From: Tethya wilhelma
Taxonomy: Eukaryota; Porifera; Demospongiae; Tethyida; Tethyidae
Assembly: GCA_964030475.1 (NCBI GenBank)
Contig: CAXIPT010000003.1
Span: 1,783,058-1,847,057, forward strand
Reading direction: 5' to 3'
DNA: 64,000 bases
The notes beneath the pieces were generated by a model. That model saw only the letters and a list, made by a program, of their open reading frames with translations, searched no databases and was not told the DNA's origin. The translations under genes and the position numbers were made by a program. This document shows, one piece after another, positions 9,901 through 20,137 of the stretch. The stretch's first letter is position 1. Every line of letters starts with the position of its first letter.

Positions 9901-12900
9901 TTACAATATGATTACAAAAGTACAAAAAAATATTTCAAACTGCAGTTGTATGCATGAGTGTTTCACGATAGTTTGTGCATACACAACACGTGATCGACAT
10001 AATTATAGCTGTGTGAACAACAATGAATAGTTCTGATCCTGAGTCTCCTACCAATGTCCCTCTGATCCCGGAATGGGTGCGAGAAAAAGAATGGACTGCA
10101 GAACAGCAAGCTCACGAGGTCCAGAGACGATTTATAATTGTTTTGGGAGCACTTGCTACTCCTGTCAGTCTGACTCCACGTCCCACTGATGTGATTGTTG
10201 CTACTCCGTTCAAAAGTGGTACAACCTGGTTGTCACATATCTGTCACCAAATACGCATGGGAGGAATAGAACCAGAGTTTGATGATCAATATGCAGTGGT
10301 TCCCCATATAGATTTCAGTGCAGCATTTGGATATGAGTCTCCTAATACTCAATCCCAGCCAGCTGAACCACGTGTATTTATTACACACAAACCATTTTCA
10401 TCCGTGCCCAAAGGAGGAAAGCTAATCAGCTGTTTACGAGAGCCATGTGACATGCTACTATCTGTGTATAGGTTTGCTGATACTATACTGGCTTTCAATG
10501 GGAGATTGTCTTTGCCTATACTTTGCCGTGAAGTTATCAAATTAGGTGTTTTCAAGCACTTTTTCCTCTCTTTGCTTGATTGGTGGGAGCATCGTCATGA
10601 CCAAAATGTCCTGTTTTTATTTTTCAATGACCTGAAAGAAGATCACACTGGATGTGTGCGTCGCATTGCAAAGTTCATGGGAGTGGAATGCAGTGAAGAG
10701 GTGATAAGTCGTGTGGTCCACACTACAACACATGCTGGAATGGCTCAACATGGCAGCAAGTTTTTGAATCATGAAAATGCTCTAGATCTTGCTGTGATGA
10801 TTGGAGATGATGTGCTGGCTAAATTGGATTTTGTTAGTCGTGTGCGCAAAAGTGGAGGACACTCTGGAGAGGGTGGAAAGATACTTCCTTCAGATGTGAA
10901 GCAGCTGTTAGAAAAAGAGTGGGAAGATATAGTCACGGCCAAACTGGGCTTTAAAAATTACAATGAAATGTGGCAAGCATCGCTCAAAGAGTGATCAATC
11001 TATATATACTTAGCAATGACTATAATAGCATGTAACTATAATATGTTCTAAGCCTTGTACCTGTACATAACAACCTATTCATGGCCAACAAGTATATTCA
11101 CTGATTGTCTTATTAATAATATAATTGATTTTTATCAGACAAAGAATTAACTGAAGTGTTGTTGCATGACATTGTAAAACAATTAAGTACATTTCATATT
11201 ATGTTAGCACATTGGTAAAAAGGTTGTAATTACATGTCCTAATGCACTCATGCATGCATGGTGCAATAGTTTGTATGAAAGTGCAACCTATTATGCAAAT
11301 TGTTAAAGTATCTCTAAAAAACATGATACAGTAGCTACTCAAGCCAAGCACATATTGTATGCAGGCGAGGATGCCACAATAAAACATCCAGTGTCAGGTA
11401 GAAAAACTATTCGTTTGTCGATATTTCACTAAATTATTACTCTTGTGAGAGGCAATAATATTATTCATCTGTAATTATATAGTAACAGTTACAGATCAAC
11501 CATTTCATATGCAGACATAAAGAATGCATAATTCAATAATGATCTGCATGCATTTTAGAATGTGACTCGTAATATTATCTTGATGTACAGGTCAAAGTTC
11601 GTACAGTGGAGAGTGGTAATGTTGCAGAGAAGGTGATGACGACAAGCGAACTGGTCGACTTTTTACAACAACGACAGCACAGCATTGAGAGGAGCGACTC
11701 AACAGAGAGCAGGGAAACTGCCAAGTAAGTACATAGCACAATAATTATACATAGCACATAAAATAATATATCAATGGATTATCAATAACAATTTGAGAAA
11801 TTCTCATATCTATTCGGTTAAATTTTGTAATGGCCGGGATACTAATAGGGTAAACTTTTTTCATTGCAGTTATTATACATGCAGTGACTATACAATGACA
11901 ATCACAATTAGCTGTTAACTACTATATATATAAGTCATAATCATATCTTATACTCTTTGGCAATTATAGCTTTATCCATAAAAAAATGTGCTTTAAATTA
12001 TTATAATAATTTTCGTCTTTTTTATACACCCTGTGACGTGAACTTTGTACCATGCAGAAGCAGTAGTTCTTCTCTGAATGAGGCTCAGAGCAGTGCCATG
12101 CCTCTAGTGAACCTCACTATAATAGCTGGCATTGGGAAGCTGTCAGGACACATGAAAAGGAAATACCATGACCAGGTATAATATGGTATAACCGATGCTT
12201 GTACTATGGTGTGCATTATTTAGTGTATGTATACATTCAGCATAATATTTGTTTCTTTTAAGTTCAACATAATTGTTCCTTTACATATATACTGATCAAG
12301 ATAGTTCCAGTAACTATGGTCATGAATTATATCGATACATGTGTTTGTGAACTCTCATTCTGATCATAGGCTTTGACAAAGTTGATGCCTCTGCTTCAAA
12401 ATTTCTCATCTAAACAACCTCTTGAAGTCCTAGTGGTTGATATGAAGACTGACCTCCTCTCAGCACTAGCTGTGGAAGTCAACGTAAGCTAGCACTTGTG
12501 CATGTGTGTTACTGTGCCTTTCTACATATTGTACCTGTTTAATTATTGAATACATGCAGCCAGCTAGTGCTTCACTCATAATTCAGTAAGAATGTCATTT
12601 ATATATTATTTCTGCTACAGAAAATCACAGGGAAGAATGATACAGTGGCTGACTTTTCCTCTGTTGTGAAGACACTTTGTGAAAGGTAGCTAGCTCTACT
12701 GGCATTATACCATTCAGTATTATCATTACAAAATATTTTTTAAGTTAGCTTACAAAATTATTATGATGAGAACATGGCATATGAGCAATGTCCTAATACA
12801 GTTTCAATGAAAGCAATAAGAAGTTCATAGTCAAAGTTTGTGAGACAATCCAGACCTTACTCAACAAAAAGTAAGTTTTATTCCCTTATATTTTTAACTC

Positions 12901-13042
12901 AAAAGCATCATATTACTGTCATACATTGTATGTCAACCATTTATAAACTTTCAGGGTACCACTGATCTTCATCTATAGCAGTTCGGCTGAAGTGTGTCAA
13001 ACTGTTCTTAACTCTCTTGAATCACTTACAAGTACTGCATGA
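6949..13042 (+). CDS. EIF2AK4: eIF2-alpha kinase GCN2, C-terminal part
   Basis: GCN2 phosphorylates eIF2-alpha when uncharged tRNA binds its HisRS-like domain. Twelve phase-consistent exons: 6949-7132, 7425-7496, 7612-7791, 8093-8232, 8621-8747, 9181-9411, 11591-11724, 12058-12175, 12370-12483, 12621-12685, 12802-12870 and 12955-13042 (TGA). Key matches are PEAEVLYVVSEIISEVPGLQ and WMNHTSLLSSILTHC (human AEIIYTIYEIIQEFPALQ and LNHTMLLKAILLHC), FSGVVFQFMA, LAIGGRYDRLL, LWTQGISADILYD (human LWTAGITAEIMYD), and the C-terminal PLEVLVVDMKTDLLSAL with a VPLIFIYSSS ending. The visible part is the second half of the HisRS-like region plus the dimerisation/ribosome-binding C-terminal domain. The RWD, pseudokinase, kinase and early HisRS-like exons are absent. 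A likely polyadenylation signal AATAAA is at 13260. A sulfotransferase gene lies in the intron after 9411. Confidence 0.93.
8514..8620. repeat. CACACT-type tandem repeat before a GCN2 acceptor
   Basis: Irregular tandem array of CACACACT and CACTCT units ending ACCCCCTCAG at the acceptor of GCN2 exon 8621. It serves as that intron's pyrimidine-rich 3' end. Confidence 0.9.
9081..9152 (-). repeat. Possible tRNA-derived SINE head
   Basis: On the minus strand the segment reads GTGGATGAGTGGTTTAG, then CTGACTCATAACTCTAGGG, then GTGAGTTCAAGTCTGCCCC. This resembles a tRNA A box and B box (GGTTCAANTC type) at roughly tRNA spacing. The acceptor and anticodon stems do not pair well, so it is probably not a functional tRNA but a tRNA-derived retroposon head. 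It lies in the GCN2 intron just before exon 9181. Confidence 0.4.
10023..10994 (+). CDS. Cytosolic-type sulfotransferase, single exon, nested in a GCN2 intron
   Basis: A complete 323-residue frame from ATG (context ACAATG) to TGA. Sulfotransferase_1 enzymes move sulfate from PAPS to hydroxyl or amino groups of small molecules in the cytosol. Motifs in order: 5'-PSB loop TPFKSGTTWL (residues ~66-75, family TYPKSGTTW); ITHKPF (~124) holding the catalytic-type histidine (family KTHLP); the 3'-phosphate-binding stretch LREPCDMLLSVY (~140, family RNPKDVxVSYY); FFNDLKED (~200, family YEDMKED); and RKSGGHSGEGGK near the C terminus (family RKGxxGDWK). Length is a little above the usual 290-300. There is no signal peptide. 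The substrate cannot be read from sequence. The gene lies on the same strand as GCN2 inside its 9412-11590 intron; lack of introns hints at a retrocopy origin. AATAAA occurs at 11378. Confidence 0.88.
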   Translation: MNSSDPESPTNVPLIPEWVREKEWTAEQQAHEVQRRFIIVLGALATPVSLTPRPTDVIVATPFKSGTTWLSHICHQIRMGGIEPEFDDQYAVVPHIDFSAAFGYESPNTQSQPAEPRVFITHKPFSSVPKGGKLISCLREPCDMLLSVYRFADTILAFNGRLSLPILCREVIKLGVFKHFFLSLLDWWEHRHDQNVLFLFFNDLKEDHTGCVRRIAKFMGVECSEEVISRVVHTTTHAGMAQHGSKFLNHENALDLAVMIGDDVLAKLDFVSRVRKSGGHSGEGGKILPSDVKQLLEKEWEDIVTAKLGFKNYNEMWQASLKE

Positions 13043-13310
13043 TTGTGATGGTGTGAGCTAGGCATGTATACGTGCTGTGAATATAGTGCTCAGCTGTATG
13101 TGTGTGCATAGACATTAATATTATTAATGTTGTGTATGTGTGTGTGTGACTCGATTTGCAGATTAATTAATTTGTCTGCATGGTATCAGTAATATTGTGA
13201 CATGCAAGCAAATACTACTATAATTATTTTGGTATTATGTGTGTGGGTTGCCAGGCTGAAATAAAATTTAATATGCTTTTTTTTCAAATCACCTTGATGG
13301 CCGGTCATCT
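13043..13310 (+). repeat. GCN2 3' flank, duplicated at 16198-16470
   Basis: The 3' flank of GCN2 starting with GTGTGAGCTAGGCATG, and continuing through GACTCGATTTGCAGATTAAT to TCAAATCACCTTGATGGCC, recurs at about 16198-16470 with small differences. Foldback elements occupy the space between the copies. The copy at 16198 begins exactly where a solo foldback arm ends. Confidence 0.75.
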
Positions 13311-13545
13311 CTATTCTCTGAAGAAGATCCCTATTCCTATATATAGCTGCTGTCACAGTAAGATGATGAACATGTAGAATACTACTAGAGAGCATGGAAC
13401 AATATTCTCACAAATGAACCATGAGAATGTAGTCAGGTATACGTGTAGTATTCCCAGTACGGTAGTACTGGGTACACAGGAATGGCACGGATGGCCCATT
13501 AGCGCAATACAAATATTTACGCGAATAACTCTGTATACATATATC

Positions 13546-14594
13546 ATACGTACGGTAGTACGTATAGTAGGAATGGGCCGACTGTCCCATAGACACAATA
13601 CAAAATGTTGGCCACCATAAAAATCTAGTCAAACAAAACTAGACCTTCAAAGTTACTAAGCTCTCACTGACAGATTACCAACTGCATGCAAGTCTTAAAA
13701 CTCACAAAAACTTTCCGCAGCACTCGTAGAGAGCGCTAGGTGGGAAGCCACCATAGTGCCATTTTTGTTCATCTAACTTACGTACTTACTTACTTACGTA
13801 CTTCCTAACTGACTTACTTGAAAAGCATTTCCAGAGAACCAGAATGTGTTGAGCCAACTTTGACGGCACAAAGTAAGTTCTTTTCATGGGTACTACATTC
13901 CTTGATACTCGTTTTCATCATAAATAGGCCTAAACAAAAACTAGAAAGCTTTAAAACTTAGCGTATAAATTCATGTACTACAATGCAGCCATCTTTGTGG
14001 GTAGAGTTCAAAGGTCATTCATTATCTTTGCACGTGGCATTATATACGCATGCGCGCATTATATAGCTCCCTCTAGCATACTGAAGTGGCTCCTACTCAA
14101 GCTTTTTGTAGGGACTTACCAGTCTCTGACAGTCTCCACACTGTAGTGTTGAAAAAAGTGAATGAACAAGTAGTAAAAATTTCAAAAAAATAAAAATGTA
14201 GAAATGGGCAGTGCGGTAAAAAGTATTGAAACAAGGCATGGTCTCAATTTCGGCACATGACTACTTCATTTTTATGTCCAACTCTTGGCTGGCAATCCAG
14301 TTTAAGTTATATATACCTGTCTTTTATAGTTTACTCCATTATTTCAGTAGCCAAGTGATTAGCTATAATATAGATCTAGTACTGAGAAATTTGAACCAAT
14401 GCAGTAACCATAAGCTAGCTACGGTACTATTGTACAGATCATCGCAACACAACACTGAAAATCCATAATTATAAGTGATCAAGAAAAAAAATGAAGTAGT
14501 CATGTGCCGAAATTGAGACCATGCCTTGTTTCAATACTTTTTACCGCACTGCCCATTCCTACATTTTTATTTTTTTGAAATTTTTACTACTTGT
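13546..14594 (+). mobile_element. Foldback (MITE-like) element, copy A
   Basis: The left part starts at the palindrome-like ACGTACGGTAGTACGT and TAGGAATGGGCCGACTGTCC, then about 600 bp shared with copies at 38991 and (reversed) 62276-62887. It ends in a hairpin with arms 14168-14271 and 14490-14593 around a ~218-bp loop. Arm core: GGGCAGTGCGGTAAAAAGTA, then TCTCAATTTCGGCACATGAC. No coding capacity is visible. The arms match each other almost perfectly and share variants not present in other copies. Confidence 0.8.
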
Positions 14595-14597
14595 AGT

Positions 14598-15620
14598 ATA
14601 TAGGAATGGGCCGAATTAATGTCCTATGGACACAATACAAATGTTTATCACCATAAAAGACAAACGGTTAAACCTTCAAACTTGCTCAGAAGCTCGATCT
14701 CTCAGACAGATTAACAAACGCATGCATATATGGCCTAAAACTCACAATTTTGTTCTCACTTACTTACTAACTGACCTACTTGAAAGGGATTAATTTTGCA
14801 GAGAAGCAATAAATCTTTGTAATTATCTTTGTAAGTCAATGATTCAATGTATTGTTGCCTGTTACCAATACCTTTATAGTTTTGTGGCACAATAAACTCT
14901 ATGCTTGCAGCTATTCAACTTTTTTTAGCTGTATAGCTATTTTTGGTCATGATTTTGCACTTCTAGATCTTCATTGGCCAATTACAAGCTGTTTGTTTTG
15001 TAATGAATTTCATTATAATATTAATTATATTATGTGATAATTACTGTAATGAACATTCCTGCATACATGATACACAAGTGGCAAAAATTTCCAAAATAAG
15101 GAGTGTAGGAATGGGCAGTACTGTAAAATGTATTAGAACAAGGCATGTCTCAAGTATTTCGGGCACATGACTACTTGATCATTTTCACTGATTTTTTAAT
15201 CCCTCAATTATAATTATTATTATTGTTGTAAAATTAATGGTTCCAGAATGATTATTTGTAGATAAATTAAAGCAGCAACTTTATCACACTAGTACTAAAT
15301 TACTAATGGTTCGAATTCCTGCCAATCTTATCACTTGGCTAAATAGTGGAATAAAGTATAGCATGCAGGATTAGCTTATACTGGCCATGACTTGAACACA
15401 CACAAAAAATGAAGTAGTCATAATATATTATGCCCGAAATTGAGACATGCCTTGTTCCAATACTTTTTACATCACTGCCCATTCCTATTAAATTTTTTTC
15501 AACTTGTTCATTCATTTTTTTCAACACTATACAGTGAGTCTGTTAGAGACTGCATGGTTAGTTCCTACAAAAAGCAGCTATATACATGATCGAATGCTAG
15601 AGAACTAATGCACATGCGCG
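14598..15620 (+). mobile_element. Foldback element, copy B, rearranged
   Basis: It begins TAGGAATGGGCCGAATTAAT directly after copy A. Diverged hairpin arms lie at about 15074-15175 and 15408-15510. The sequence after the right arm (TTTTTTCAACACTATACAGT to about 15620) is the inverted counterpart of what precedes the left arm in copy A, so this copy looks like a longer inverted structure or two nested insertions. Confidence 0.65.
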
Positions 15621-15802
15621 TTAAAATTAATGCCTTCTTCTTAAGTTTCTTCTTTTTTGCCTCTACTAGTTTAATGACTGAAATACTTTGCTAACCACTT
15701 CAAAAGTAAATGCTGGAGGGCTACTTCCTGTCAGATGTCATAAATTATATGGTGCATGTTTTTAGATCTCACTAGAAAGACAATTTGCAGCAGAAATAGT
15801 TA

Positions 15803-16198
15803 ATGAACAAGTGTTAAAAATCATCTATAAAAATGAGAAGTGCATAGGAATGGACAGTGCTGTATATAAAAGCAATGAAACAAGGGTTGACTCAATTGCA
15901 AGTTAGAATTCCATCATTCTCAATGATAATAATTGTCAGTCATTTCACGACTCATTTGGCTCGTGAGTCAATGCAAGCAATCACTTGACTAATTTAGAGT
16001 AAGTAACAAGCATGAAAAATGTAGGTACACAGTAACGTATGAGAGTTGGGTACAAAAATGGAGTAGTAATTTGCCAAAATTCAGAGACTTACTCATTAAA
16101 ACAAGTAGTAAAAATTTCAAAAAAATAAGTAGTGTAGGAATGGGCAGTGCGGTAAAAAGCATTGGAACAAGGCATGTCTCAATTTCGGCACATGACTA
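15803..16198 (+). repeat. Two further foldback arms (diverged at ~15803-15900, solo at 16100-16198)
   Basis: The stretch 16100-16198 matches the arm consensus (GTAGGAATGGGCAGTGCGG and CTCAATTTCGGCACATGACT) with no partner arm nearby. The stretch at about 15803-15900 is a weaker relative (CATAGGAATGGACAGTGCTG). Confidence 0.65.
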
Positions 16199-16556
16199 GG
16201 TGTGAGCTAGGCATGCATGTACGTGCTGTGGATATAGTGCTCAGCTACATGTGTGTACATAGAATAAAGATTAAAATTAATGTTGCGTATGTGTGTGTGT
16301 GACTCAATTTGCAGATTAATTAATTAATTTATCTGGTATATATATACCTGTCCAGTAATATTGTGACATGCAAGCAAATACTAACAATTACTTTGGTATT
16401 ATGTGTGTGGGTGGCCGGGCTGGAATATAATATGCTTTTTTTTTTCAAATCACCTTGATGGCCCTATGCCTATAATAGAACCTCAATGGTTCAAGCAATC
16501 ACTTGGCTAATTTAGATGGAGTAACAGGCTATAGATCTCCATATTCACATTGATCA

Positions 16557-17356
16557 TGCATGCATGCTGCATGGTCCATTTATACATATTGGCAAGAATA
16601 TTTTGGTGGTGGTGGATGCCCATTCAAAATGCATATGGTTGGAAGTAATTCCAGTTCCAAGTCTGACTTCTCAAGTGACTATCTATATATATATTATATT
16701 GACTCTCTTCAATTCATCGAATCTTTGCAACTCGTGGCTTACCTGAGATGATTGTATTGGACAATGGTCCCGCTTTTACTAGTGCTGAGTTTTAAGAGTT
16801 TATTCAAAGAAATGGAATTCTCCACATAGTGACCTCAGCCCTGTATACCACCCCTCATCAAATGGTCTCACTGAAAGAGCTGTGCAGACATTCAAAGAAG
16901 GATTAAAGAAAATCAAGGATGAAGACATAGCTACTTATTTGTCTCGATCGTTTCCTGTTTCACAACAGAATAACCCCTCACTCAACTATGCATGGGTATC
17001 TCACCCACAGAGCTGTTAATGGGATGGAAGCCTTGGATCTCTGGATTTGCTACATCCGTTGCTTGCCTCTCGTGTTCAAGAAAATCAAGGTCGACATAAA
17101 GCTGGGCATGGCACACATTCAAACAGAGAGAGTTTGCCGTTGATGATGCTGTTTATGTTTGCAGTCATGCTACATGCTGCATGGTCCTCAGTGGATCTCC
17201 GGTGTCATCACATCTGCAGTTGGACCCATGTCTTTCAACATCACATTTTCTGATGGTCGTGTTATTTGTCGTCACATCGACCACATCCGTAAACATACAG
17301 ACAAGCCTCAAGATGAAGATTCGTCTGACTCATCGGCACTAGCTACCAGCTGCTGA
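16557..17356 (+). pseudogene. Ty3/gypsy retrotransposon integrase remnant
   Basis: Scattered frames across this stretch read as a retroviral-type integrase core and the module after it. The DDE triad can be placed: D in VVVDAHSKCIW, D in VLDNGPAFTSAEF and E in NGLTERAVQTFKE. These are followed by a GPY/F-like module (GVITSAVGPMSFNITFSDG, then RHIDHIRKHTD). Reading them needs several frame changes, and there is a stop in TTTTAAGAG near 16793 and a TA-rich insertion near 16685, so the element is dead. No gag, protease or reverse transcriptase is visible. Confidence 0.85.
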
Positions 17357-17499
17357 TGATGTGTGGTTGCCAGAGATACAGAGTTCTACACCTCCTACTG
17401 TGGAAGCTCGTGAATCGCCACCTTCTCCACTGTCTGTTACCCTTCGACATTCTACTCAGGTTAACGTTTATACTGCATGCTCCCAATAGGTTTGATCCT

Positions 17500-17798
17500 A
17501 GTTCAAACTAAGGATGGGAGAATTATATACGTAGTGACTTGGACTTTGAACTGTAACACCTGTTTTCATAGTGTTACTACTAACTATAGTGTTAATCTTT
17601 AGTTATGTTCATTGTATTCTTTAGGTGTGTATTTTCCTATGGCTTAGGTGTCATGTTTATAGGTGTTATGTTTTAGTTGTTCAGTTCGATCTGTCAAGTT
17701 CTGTTGGAGTTAATGAGTTGTTGTACAAAGCCGTATTCACTGTTGTTTAACTCTTGAGAGTCATTGTCACATTGTTAGTTACTGGGGAATATATAACA
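17500..17798 (+). repeat. Possible 3' end or LTR of the gypsy remnant
   Basis: A purine-rich stretch (AAGGATGGGAGAA, ~17512) follows the integrase, and about 250 bp of noncoding T-rich sequence runs to AATATATAACA immediately before the ATG at 17799. Position and the TAACA ending suggest a 3' LTR. No second LTR copy is in the window to confirm it. Confidence 0.35.
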
Positions 17799-18810
17799 AT
17801 GGCTCTCCTCCATCTCCTTCTTGTTGCTGGACTTCTTTGACTTGGGCAATCACAGACCAACTCCTGTGGATGTTCTGATGTGGTTGTTGTTGGAAAAGAG
17901 GAGTTCAGAAATGAGATTCGCACACAGTGTGACAACACTGATCTTGCCACTAAAGTCGACAATCTCTTAGAAAATCTAACAAAACTCATTAGTTTGAATC
18001 GACCTGGAAATTCACAATATAATCCTGCAACTTTTTGCCATGAAATTCTAGATGTTGATGAAAATGCTCCTTCAGACTACTACTGGTTGAAAGCATCTAA
18101 TGGATCCTCTGTTCTAATGTTCTGTGACATGACCCGGTCGTGCAAAGGAGTAGCTGGACCTTGGATGATCGAAGGTTGCCATGTTGGATATGACCAACAG
18201 TGATGAGCAATGTCCACCTGGCTTACGACAGCTTGTCCGTGATGGCAAGCATCTCTGTGGTATCAACTCCGCTGAAGCTGGTTGCTTGTCTGTTCTCTTT
18301 AACACTTACGGAATAGAGTACAGCCAGGTGTGTGGAAAGATCATTGGATATCAGGATAAAACTACTGATGCATTTTATCAAGGTGGAGTACCTAATAGAA
18401 CCATCGATGAACTTTATGTAGATGGCGTTAGTCTAACTCATGGTCAGTCTCCACGAAACCATATCTGGACATTTTCAGCAGCTGTTGATGAAGTTAATAC
18501 TTATGCTCCTAGTGTTTGCCCTTGCCACAGTTCACAAGCAACTCAGCCACCTAGCTTTGTTGGTAAGGACTACTTTTGTGACTCAGGAAGTACTCAAGCC
18601 TATGAGTATATTTTCTATCCTGATGACCCACTCTGGGACGGACAGGGATGTGGACCAAGTAGCACATGTTGTGCGTTCAACAATCCTCCCTGGTTCTGTA
18701 AGCAGCTGTCATCAGCTACTGGAGACGACATAGAGATGAGGGTGTGTCGTGATGAGTCACGTATCAATGAAGACATCCCTATAGAAATAGTGGAGCTTTA
18801 TGTGCAATAG
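17799..18810 (+). pseudogene. Fibrinogen-like gene, copy 2, disrupted
   Basis: Relative of the copy at 5403-6263, here with its N-terminal part. ATG 17799 opens a signal-peptide-like start (MALLHLLLVAGLL) that hits an in-frame TGA at 17838-17840, after which LGQSQTNSCGCSDVVVVGKE continues. A second lesion is a 4-bp insertion near 18167-18171 (copy 1 has GGATGAAGG, copy 2 GGATGATCGAAGG) that shifts the frame. From 18181 the shifted frame is open to TAG at 18808-18810 with the same ending motifs (CGPSSTCCAFNNPPWF, DDIEMRVCRDE). The ATG directly follows the gypsy-derived tail. With two lesions it is most likely a pseudogene, unless the insertion is an assembly error. Confidence 0.8.
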
Positions 18811-19480
18811 AGACAATGGCTAGACTAGCTGGCATTGTACGTTTATGTTTTTAACTATTGCCAATGAAGTATAGTTAATAATTATGTTGCATACTATCCG
18901 CCTTGATTGTAATTCTTTGGACTGTGACAGTGATTAACTAATTTTAAATAATTTAAATGGAAGCTTCCCAAAATAACAGGAATTGCAACTTCCTGTTGTT
19001 AGTAGGCCTTGTGAAATTATGCTAGCATAATTTTGAGAATAATAGGGAGCTTGGAGCATTGAGAATAATGCTGGAATAATAGGTGAAAAATTTGTGATTT
19101 TCGGTAATGGTCAGTATGCATGAATGAAGATTGTTGCATGAGGTACAATAATTAGAGACAAAAAAATACATATAAAAGATTATGGGTAACTCCAAAAAGC
19201 AGTTTGGAAACTGCATGTGTTAAATTTTTGGTCGTGGGCTTGTTACAAGCCTTATAATTATAAGGTGAATGTGCAAAATAATTAACATGCTATACACTTT
19301 ACTATGATGAGCCTGCTACCAAGAATAATTTGAGAATAATGGGGATCACGAAAAAGAATAATAGGGTCATGTATTGGGAATTAAATTAATTTTAAGAATA
19401 GAATAATAGGTAAAATTCTGAGCATAATTTCGCCTAGTTGTTAGATAGCTATAGTATGCCTCTAATATTAACAAGTAAAA
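18811..19480. other. Intergenic, AT-rich, no gene seen
   Basis: Contains several degenerate GAATAATAGG-like words between about 19030 and 19420 but no coding frame or element ends I can support. Confidence 0.6.
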
Positions 19481-19481
19481 A

Positions 19482-19747
19482 AAACATTGGAAATGTAATG
19501 AGATACAGGAGCGTGAGGCTAAATCGTAAAAAGAACGCAAACAAGATGGAATGGCTGTTAGAGTGTGTGCAGAATTTTCCCTGTATATGGCCTGCATTTA
19601 GCAATTAATCTCCTTAATTATTGAGTCTCTCATTTTGCCCACACGCACAGGAAGAATTCCTTACAAACTCTAACAGCCATTCCATCTTGTTTGCGTTCTT
19701 TTTACGATTTAGCCTCATTCCTGTGTCTCATTACATTTCCAATGTTT
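19482..19747. repeat. Inverted repeat with ~82-bp arms
   Basis: Left arm 19482-19564 (AAACATTGGAAATGTAATGA to GGAATGGCTGTTAGAGT) is almost exactly reverse-complemented at 19667-19747, with a loop of about 100 bp. The arms differ at only a few positions. It could be a foldback MITE or a hairpin RNA source. No element of this type recurs elsewhere in the window. Confidence 0.85.
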
Positions 19748-20137
19748 CCAAGCTGAAAAAGTTAATTAATTTTAAGAATAATAATTATTGAGCTCAGGGC
19801 ACCATATATAATTTTGCTCTACATGCAGAGCACATGCATGTTACATGCATGCATGCGCAGTCAGAATAATGATTGGGCAACTTGATCAGTATACATAATC
19901 ATCAAATTTTAAGTTAGTTTAATTTGTGATAAATATTAATCCAAATTTAAAAGCAGTAAGCTGTATAAGACTAATAAAATTAATAACAAAATAAAACTCA
20001 AAATGAATACGTAATTTATACAAAATCCTTCATTAGAACTATAATAATTATATATTATACAATAATAATTATTAATTTTATACTAACTACTTTATAACAA
20101 ATTATTATGATAATTTCTAACAGTATAATGATGATCA

